Source of the DNA: Gammaproteobacteria bacterium
GTDB lineage: Bacteria > Pseudomonadota > Gammaproteobacteria > DRLM01
Assembly (NCBI GenBank): GCA_023266095.1
Contig: JAHFRV010000010.1
Span: 1-64,000 of the forward strand
Direction of reading: 5' to 3'
DNA length: 64,000 nucleotides
The notes beneath the pieces are model-generated. The model was not told the origin of the DNA and ran no database searches. It was given only the letters and a program-made list of their open reading frames with translations. This document shows, in pieces, positions 55,429-64,000 of this stretch. A program made the translations under genes and the position numbers. Position 1 is the first letter of the stretch, and each line of letters opens with the position of its first letter.

Positions 55429-56634
55429 ATGGATCAATTGATCAACAAGCGGATCGTGGTCGGCATCACCGGCGGGATTGCCGCCTATAAAGCGGCCGAG
55501 CTGGTGCGGCGTTTAAACGAGGCCGGTGCCAAGGTGCGGGTGGTGATGACCCCGGCTGCGACCCGATTCATCACTCCGCTCACCCTGCAGGCTTTGTCCG
55601 GGCAGCCGGTGCATGTGGAGCTGCTGGACGCCAGCGAGGAAAGTGCCATGGGGCATATCGCCCTCGCGCGGTGGGCGGATGCGGTGGTGGTAGCGCCCGC
55701 CAGCGCGGATTTCATGGCCAAACTGGCCCACGGCCTGGCGGGTGATTTATTGAGCACTCTGTGTCTCGCCAGCCGGGCGCCGTTGCTAGTGGCGCCGGCG
55801 ATGAATTCGGTGATGTGGGAAAATCCGGCGACCCAGGTCAACGGCCGCCTGTTACGCGAGCGCGGTGTGCGCCTGCTTGGTCCCGCCGACGGTGGCCAGG
55901 CCTGCGGCGAGACCGGGCCCGGCCGCATGTTGGAGCCGCCGGCCATCGCCGCGGCGGTCGCCCAACTGTTTTCCACGGGCGTCTTGCAGGGCAAAACGGT
56001 GTTGGTGACGGCGGGACCGACGCGCGAGGCTATCGACCCGGTGCGCTTCATCAGCAACCGCAGCTCCGGCAAGATGGGCTACGCCATCGCCCAGGCCGCG
56101 CAGGAGGCCGGCGCGCGGGTCATTTTGGTGAGCGGCCCCACCGCCCTAGCCACACCGGCGCGGGTGGAGCGGGTGACCGTGGAGAGCGCCGGCGAGATGT
56201 ATGCCGCGGTGGTGGCGCGGGTAGCGGAGGCGGACATCTTCATTGGTGCGGCGGCCGTGGCGGATTACACTACCGCGGTCGTGCCGCACAAAATAAAAAA
56301 GGCGGAGTCCCGTATGAGCTTGGAGCTGGAACGCACCGCGGATATCGTCGCGACGGTGGCGCGCCTGTCGCCCCGCCCGTTTACGGTGGCCTTCGCGGCG
56401 GAGACCGAAGCGCTACGCGAACATGCCCAAGAAAAACTGCATGCCAAAAATCTGGATATGGTGGCCGCCAATTGGGTGGGCCGGCCGGGCCTGGGTTTCG
56501 ACAGTGATGACAACGCCCTCACGGTGCTGTGGCGCGACGGCGGCGTGGACTGGCCCGCCGCCGGCAAAACCGCCTTGGCCCGCCAACTTATCTCGTTAAT
56601 AGCCGAGCGATATCATGCGCAACATACAAGTTAA
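55429..56634 (+). CDS. coaBC: CoaBC, bifunctional coenzyme A biosynthesis protein
   Basis: A 401-residue fusion of phosphopantothenoylcysteine decarboxylase (CoaC, N-terminal) and phosphopantothenate-cysteine ligase (CoaB, C-terminal). Coa[41 protein letters not shown] (catalytic His), [16 protein letters not shown]. Coa[39 protein letters not shown]. Both halves are intact. The end overlaps dut by 20 bases. Confidence 0.97.
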   Translation: MDQLINKRIVVGITGGIAAYKAAELVRRLNEAGAKVRVVMTPAATRFITPLTLQALSGQPVHVELLDASEESAMGHIALARWADAVVVAPASADFMAKLAHGLAGDLLSTLCLASRAPLLVAPAMNSVMWENPATQVNGRLLRERGVRLLGPADGGQACGETGPGRMLEPPAIAAAVAQLFSTGVLQGKTVLVTAGPTREAIDPVRFISNRSSGKMGYAIAQAAQEAGARVILVSGPTALATPARVERVTVESAGEMYAAVVARVAEADIFIGAAAVADYTTAVVPHKIKKAESRMSLELERTADIVATVARLSPRPFTVAFAAETEALREHAQEKLHAKNLDMVAANWVGRPGLGFDSDDNALTVLWRDGGVDWPAAGKTALARQLISLIAERYHAQHTS

Positions 56635-57070
56635 AATACTCGATGCCCGGATCGGCAAAGAATTTCCCTTGCCTCAATATGCTACCGAAGGCGCGGCGGG
56701 TATGGATTTGCGGGCCTGCCTCGCCGCCCCTTTGGAGTTGCAACCGGGCGAGGCCCAGTTGATCCCCACTGGAATCGCTCTGCATATGGCCGATAAAGGG
56801 GTGGCGGCGGTCTTGTTGCCTCGCTCCGGCTTGGGCCATAAGCATGGTATCGTGTTGGGAAATCTGGTGGGTTTGATCGACTCCGATTATCAGGGCCAGG
56901 TTTTCGTCTCGTGCTGGAACCGCGGTGCGGAGCCCTTCGTGATCAATGTCGGCGAGCGCATCGCGCAAATGGTGTTCGTGCCGGTGATACAGGTGGCCTT
57001 GGAGGTGGTGGAGGACTTCGAGGTCAGTCAACGCGGCGCCGGTGGCTTTGGCCACTCCGGCCGACACTGA
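56615..57070 (+). CDS. dut: dUTPase
   Basis: Homotrimeric dUTP pyrophosphatase of 151 residues. All five family motifs are present: [32 protein letters not shown] (catalytic Asp), [10 protein letters not shown], and [10 protein letters not shown] at the C-terminal arm. It is translationally nested in the end of coaBC and is followed by algC, an order also seen in Pseudomonas. Confidence 0.97.
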   Translation: MRNIQVKILDARIGKEFPLPQYATEGAAGMDLRACLAAPLELQPGEAQLIPTGIALHMADKGVAAVLLPRSGLGHKHGIVLGNLVGLIDSDYQGQVFVSCWNRGAEPFVINVGERIAQMVFVPVIQVALEVVEDFEVSQRGAGGFGHSGRH

Positions 57071-57137
57071 ACGGCGCTGTCGCCGCGGTGATTTGGGTAG
57101 GTCAGAAGACTTTTAATAAAAAAGGCATCGCGTTTTC

Positions 57138-60618
<3,481 letters not shown>

Positions 60619-60630
60619 GCGGACGTCCGC

Positions 60631-61263
60631 TCAGTTTTGCGCCGATTTTAATTCTTGGTAGCGGGCCAGGTCGGCGGCGAACTTATCGCGGATTTCTTGT
60701 TGCTGGGCGCGTTGGGCGCGGATGAAGCTGCGTTCCCGTTCGATCTGGCTTTGCACGGTGGCGATATCGCCGCGCAGTTCGCCCGGCACCGATTTGCCTT
60801 GCCGCTCCAGTCGCGCGGCGACCTTGGTGAGTTTCTGATCTTCCTGGGCGAGATTGGCCAGTTTGTGCTCTGCGACCTCGATGAGCCCTTCCAGAGTGGC
60901 GAGGTGGCGATCGCGAGTCTCGATCAAATCGTGTTTGGTCGTGTAGGTGTCCAGCAGAATGCGGTCCTGCATGGCGCGATCTTTGGCCCGGCGCGTTTCT
61001 TCTTCCTTGAGGTCTTTGAGGCGTTGTTCTTCGGCGAGTTGCTCCGGGGTCTTAGCTTGCTCGACGTTTTTTACCGTGATGCCGCGCGGATTGATGATCT
61101 TATAAGCATGGTCGGCTTGATTGGGAGGAATCTGATCCCCGTAGTGAACACGGCCTTGTTCGTCCACCCAGCGGTAAGTGCTGGCCGGGGACGCCGGACC
61201 CGCCTGCGCGGCCAGCGCCGTCAGGCCGAACAAGAGACAGAAGGTCAGTAGTTGCTTACGCAT
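60631..61263 (-). CDS. DUF4124-domain secreted protein with long coiled coil
   Basis: A 210-residue exported protein. Signal peptide KQLLTFCLLFGLTALAAQA, then a short DUF4124 domain (TYRWVDEQGRVHYGDQIPP), then ~130 residues of charged coiled coil (EEQRLKDLKEEETRRAKDRA, ETRDRHLATLEGLIEVAEHK, QIERERSFIRAQRAQQQEIR). The function is unknown; family members are common periplasmic proteins in gammaproteobacteria. A second ATG two codons upstream (61269) is an alternative start. Confidence 0.9.
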   Translation of the reverse strand: MRKQLLTFCLLFGLTALAAQAGPASPASTYRWVDEQGRVHYGDQIPPNQADHAYKIINPRGITVKNVEQAKTPEQLAEEQRLKDLKEEETRRAKDRAMQDRILLDTYTTKHDLIETRDRHLATLEGLIEVAEHKLANLAQEDQKLTKVAARLERQGKSVPGELRGDIATVQSQIERERSFIRAQRAQQQEIRDKFAADLARYQELKSAQN

Positions 61264-61352
61264 GGTCATCGGCCGCTATGATATTACCGTTGCGTGTGTA
61301 ATACACAATTTGGAAAGATGAACCGCCGAGGATGTCGCGAGTATTTTGAGTC

Positions 61353-62108
61353 ATGGATTGGGATAGACAGATCATACTTTTCGTCGTTTCCTTGGTAGCT
61401 AACCTGTTTTCCGCGTTCGCGGGGGGTGGCGCGGGCTTGATCCAGCTGCCGGCCCTCCTCTTTCTCGGGCTTCCTTTCGGAGTGGCGCTGGCCACCCACA
61501 AAGTGGCCAGCGTCGCATTGGGTATCGGCGCCACGACGCGACACTTAAGGGAAGGCGGGCTGAGCTTGCCTTTCTCCTTGTTCATGCTCGTCACCGGCAT
61601 ACCCGGTGTAGTGCTGGGCGCCAGCCTGATTCTGCAAATACCCGACCAGCTCGCCCGGACCGCCCTCGGCGTTTTGACCATTGGACTGGGAATCTATTCC
61701 TATCTGCGTCCCCAATTGGGCCTGGTCCATGCGCCATCCCACCGCACGCCGTTTGGGTATGCCGTGGGTGGGGCGGGCCTGTTCATGATAGGGGTGCTCA
61801 ATGGTTCGCTGACCTCCGGCACCGGCTTGTTCGTGACGATTTGGCTGGTGCAATGGTTCGGCTTCGATTACAAGCGCGCCGTGGCGTTTACCTTGGTCTT
61901 GGTCGGTATCTTTTGGAACGGCGGTGGCGCCCTGACCTTGGGCTTGCTGAGTGATATCCGCTGGTCTTGGCTGCCGGCGCTGCTGGCGGGTTCTTTCCTC
62001 GGTGGTTATCTGGGCGCCCATCTCGCGATCGCCAAAGGCAGCCGTTGGATCAAAACCGCCTACGAAGTGATCTCGATATGGGTCGGGCTGAGCTTGATCT
62101 TTTTCTGA
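61353..62108 (+). CDS. TSUP (TauE/SafE) family membrane transporter
   Basis: A 251-residue polytopic protein with seven to eight membrane helices in two related halves. The TSUP repeats are visible: LVANLFSAFAGGGAGLIQLP with ATHKVASVALGIGATTRHL, and LNGSLTSGTGLFVTIWLVQW with LPALLAGSFLGGYLGAHLAI. The family exports organosulfonates, sulfite, or related anions; the substrate cannot be told here. It is divergent from the DUF4124 gene and converges on pyrE. Confidence 0.92.
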   Translation: MDWDRQIILFVVSLVANLFSAFAGGGAGLIQLPALLFLGLPFGVALATHKVASVALGIGATTRHLREGGLSLPFSLFMLVTGIPGVVLGASLILQIPDQLARTALGVLTIGLGIYSYLRPQLGLVHAPSHRTPFGYAVGGAGLFMIGVLNGSLTSGTGLFVTIWLVQWFGFDYKRAVAFTLVLVGIFWNGGGALTLGLLSDIRWSWLPALLAGSFLGGYLGAHLAIAKGSRWIKTAYEVISIWVGLSLIFF

Positions 62109-62133
62109 ACGGCGTCTTGCGCCCAGTGTAGCG

Positions 62134-62775
62134 TTAAACGCCATAACGCTCGCGGTAATTGTGGATAGCCCGCACCACGGTTTCCATATCCGGCATGCTG
62201 TTGAGGCAGGCGACGATATCGTCCAGATTGATGATGCTGAGCACGGGAATGCCATGGCGCTGCGCTACTTCCTGAATGGCTGAAAGCGTGCCCTGGCTGC
62301 GTTCCTGCCGGTCGAGAGCCACCACCACCGCCGCCGGTTCGGCGCCCGCGGCGCGGATCAATGCGATGGATTCCCCCACCGATAAGCCGGCGGAAATCAC
62401 ATCATCGATGATCAACACCCGGCCGGCCAGCGGCGCGCCCACAGTCAGGCCGCCTTCGCCGTGGTCCTTGGCCTCTTTGCGGTTAAAGGCGTAAGGCAGG
62501 TCGCGGCCGTGCCATTCCGCGAGGGCGATGGTGGTGGCCACCGCCAGCGGCACGCCTTTATAGGCGGGACCGAATACCATATCGAAAGGCAGGCCGGCGC
62601 GGACTACGGTCTCGGCGTAATAACGCCCCAGCCGGGCGATGCTGGCGCCGCTGTTGAACAAACCGGTGTTGAAGAAATAGGGACTCAATCGCCCGGATTT
62701 CAGAGTGAACTCGCCGAAGCGCAGCACCTGATGACGGATCGCGAACTCGATGAATTCTTTTTGATAAGGCAGCAT
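62134..62775 (-). CDS. pyrE: orotate phosphoribosyltransferase
   Basis: Makes OMP from orotate and PRPP in pyrimidine synthesis. 213 residues, equal to E. coli Pyr[51 protein letters not shown] flexible loop, and the PRPP motif [20 protein letters not shown] are all present. The ATG at 62775 gives the family N-terminus. It is divergent from the exonuclease III gene. Confidence 0.97.
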   Translation of the reverse strand: MLPYQKEFIEFAIRHQVLRFGEFTLKSGRLSPYFFNTGLFNSGASIARLGRYYAETVVRAGLPFDMVFGPAYKGVPLAVATTIALAEWHGRDLPYAFNRKEAKDHGEGGLTVGAPLAGRVLIIDDVISAGLSVGESIALIRAAGAEPAAVVVALDRQERSQGTLSAIQEVAQRHGIPVLSIINLDDIVACLNSMPDMETVVRAIHNYRERYGV

Positions 62776-62881
62776 GGCGTTATTGTAACGATTCCCCTTG
62801 CGCAAGGGAAACGCACCGCGGCCGGGCCTGATTAATTTTTGTTACACTCGCCGACTTTGTCATTGTCCATGGAATAGTTTT

Positions 62882-63655
62882 ATGAAAATCATCACCGCCA
62901 ATCTGAACGGGATACGCTCCGCCGCCAGCAAGGGCTTTTTCGACTGGATGCTCAGGCAAGACGCCGATGTGGTGTGTCTGCAGGAAACCAAGGCGCAGAT
63001 CCACCAACTCAGCCCCGAGCTGTTGCGTCCGCCGGGTTATTACAGTTATTTCCACGATGCAGAGAAGAAAGGCTACAGCGGGGTGGCGATTTATTGCCGG
63101 CGCGAGCCGGACCGCGTGCAGGCCGGCCTGGGCTGGTCCGACGTGGATGCGGAGGGTCGTTATCTGCAAGTGGACTTCGGTAATCTCAGCGTGGTGTCGC
63201 TGTATCTACCGTCGGGATCGAGCGGCCCGGAGCGGCAGTCGGTAAAGTTCGCTGTGATGGCGCGTTTTCTCGTGGTACTGCAACAGTTGCGCGACAGCGA
63301 TCGCGATTACATCATCTGCGGCGATTGGAACATCGCGCATAAACCCATCGACTTGAAGAACTGGCGTTCGAATCAAAAGAATTCCGGTTTTTTACCGGAA
63401 GAGCGGGCGTGGCTGGACCAGGTGTTTGAACAGGTCGGCTGGGTCGATGCGTTCCGCGCCGTCAACGACAGTGCCGATCAATATACGTGGTGGTCGAACC
63501 GCGGTCGGGCCCGGGAGAACAACGTGGGGTGGCGTATCGACTATCACATGGTCAACCCGCGCCTCAAAGAGAAGATAATCTCGGCAGCGATCTACAAAGA
63601 GCAGTGGTTCTCCGACCACGCGCCGCTGATCATGGAGTATCACGGCGATCTGTAA
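62882..63655 (+). CDS. xthA: exodeoxyribonuclease III (AP endonuclease, ExoA type)
   Basis: Mg2+-dependent base-excision-repair nuclease of 257 residues. ITANLNGIRSAASKGFFDWM, CLQETKAQIHQLSPEL (catalytic Glu), YSGVAIYCRREPDRV, CGDWNIAHKPIDLKNW, YTWWSNRGRARENNVGWRID, and the terminal SDHAPLIMEY show a complete active site. The start at 62882 matches family length. Confidence 0.96.
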   Translation: MKIITANLNGIRSAASKGFFDWMLRQDADVVCLQETKAQIHQLSPELLRPPGYYSYFHDAEKKGYSGVAIYCRREPDRVQAGLGWSDVDAEGRYLQVDFGNLSVVSLYLPSGSSGPERQSVKFAVMARFLVVLQQLRDSDRDYIICGDWNIAHKPIDLKNWRSNQKNSGFLPEERAWLDQVFEQVGWVDAFRAVNDSADQYTWWSNRGRARENNVGWRIDYHMVNPRLKEKIISAAIYKEQWFSDHAPLIMEYHGDL

Positions 63656-63845
63656 CAACCCGTTCATGATCTCGCTCAACGGCGCATCGCGACGTTAAGA
63701 TCGTTCTCAAGATGAATATTGACTTGCCGAACCAGCGAAATCCGTCGCGGCGTTGGTTCGTTTGAGATGGCGAGTGGCGTCCCACGCATTTTGGCGCAAG
63801 CAATATTTCAACGCATTAAACTAACCCCGTGAAGTGGGGTTCGAC

Positions 63846-64000
63846 TCAGCTCGCGGCACGCGTCGCCGGTATATCATCGCCGGTATCCGGGATCAGCGAG
63901 GCCGCCGGCAGCGGGGTGTGCAAGCGGGCGATGATGTGGTTGAGGGTGTCGCGTTCGCGTTCCAGCAGGCCGCAGCGTTTCTCCAGCTCGCGAATCTTGA
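63846..64000 (-). CDS. C-terminal end of an unidentified coiled-coil protein (partial)
   Basis: The minus-strand frame is open from the window edge to a TGA at 63846-63848, giving 51 codons. It reads KIRELEKRCGLLERERDTLN, continues HIIARLHTPLPAASLIP and ends with an acidic-to-basic tail (DTGDDIPATRAAS). The first part is a heptad-rich coiled coil. Codon use matches its neighbours. The N-terminal part is outside the window and the family was not recognised. Confidence 0.55.
   Translation of the reverse strand, partial: KIRELEKRCGLLERERDTLNHIIARLHTPLPAASLIPDTGDDIPATRAAS

Overview
The window is 64 kb of chromosomal DNA from a non-enteric gammaproteobacterium with roughly 60% GC. The evidence is gene content and order: a complete dcw (cell wall and division) cluster with a meso-diaminopimelate-type MurE, sspA/sspB, the rsmI / lpoA-yraN-dolP block, and a Pseudomonas-like run rpmB-rpmG-radC-coaBC-dut-algC-argB-pyrE-exonuclease III. 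The replicative helicase loader is DciA. I cannot place the genus. No tRNA, rRNA, CRISPR array, prophage or plasmid gene was recognised; the only mobile DNA is a decayed IS remnant.

Layout, 1-27 kb (accessory and semi-core). 0.2-3.4 kb: an outer-membrane porin-like protein, a small phosphate-binding-like periplasmic protein and a methyl-accepting chemotaxis protein on one strand, plausibly a ligand uptake and sensing unit. 3.4-4.4 kb: a scar with the C-terminal end of rdgB and a frameshifted IS5-family transposase. 4.5-5.5 kb: a cytochrome c lipoprotein and a DUF302 protein. 5.6-12.5 kb: a copper/silver efflux operon (Cys/His-rich secreted protein, TolC-type channel, CusB, CusA), then two perfect inverted repeats and a small Met/His-containing periplasmic protein. 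12.6-16.3 kb: a patatin-like hydrolase, a short glucan phosphorylase and an HDOD protein. 16.6-19.2 kb: the copper ATPase CopA coupled to a membrane-anchored cupredoxin-like protein. 19.3-26.5 kb: DjlA, SspA, a truncated alpha carbonic anhydrase fragment, SspB, a GlcD-type flavoprotein, a BON-domain lipoprotein, YraN and LpoA.

Layout, 27-64 kb (core). rsmI and the RNase P RNA gene lead to mraZ-rsmH-ftsL-ftsI-murE-murF-mraY-murD-ftsW-murG-murC-murB-ddl-ftsQ-ftsA-ftsZ-lpxC, nearly all with overlapping stop and start codons, behind a promoter with three MraZ boxes. Then come dciA (opposite strand), an M23 endopeptidase, secA, argJ, a fatty-acid desaturase, ribosomal proteins L33 and L28, radC, coaBC, dut, a long membrane-anchored AlgC, argB, a DUF4124 protein, a TSUP transporter, pyrE and exonuclease III. 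The window ends inside a coiled-coil protein on the minus strand.

Most of the window is well-understood core machinery. The unusual signals are palindromic repeats read in frame into the ends of CusB and FtsW (the latter running into murG), an 8-bp tandem repeat in front of the TolC-type gene, the carbonic anhydrase fragment that keeps its active site but lacks both ends and splits sspA from sspB, and the uncharacterised small proteins around the copper genes. I found no clear evidence of a wholly new multi-gene system; the copper accessory proteins and the porin/binding-protein/chemoreceptor triad are the best candidates for undescribed function.
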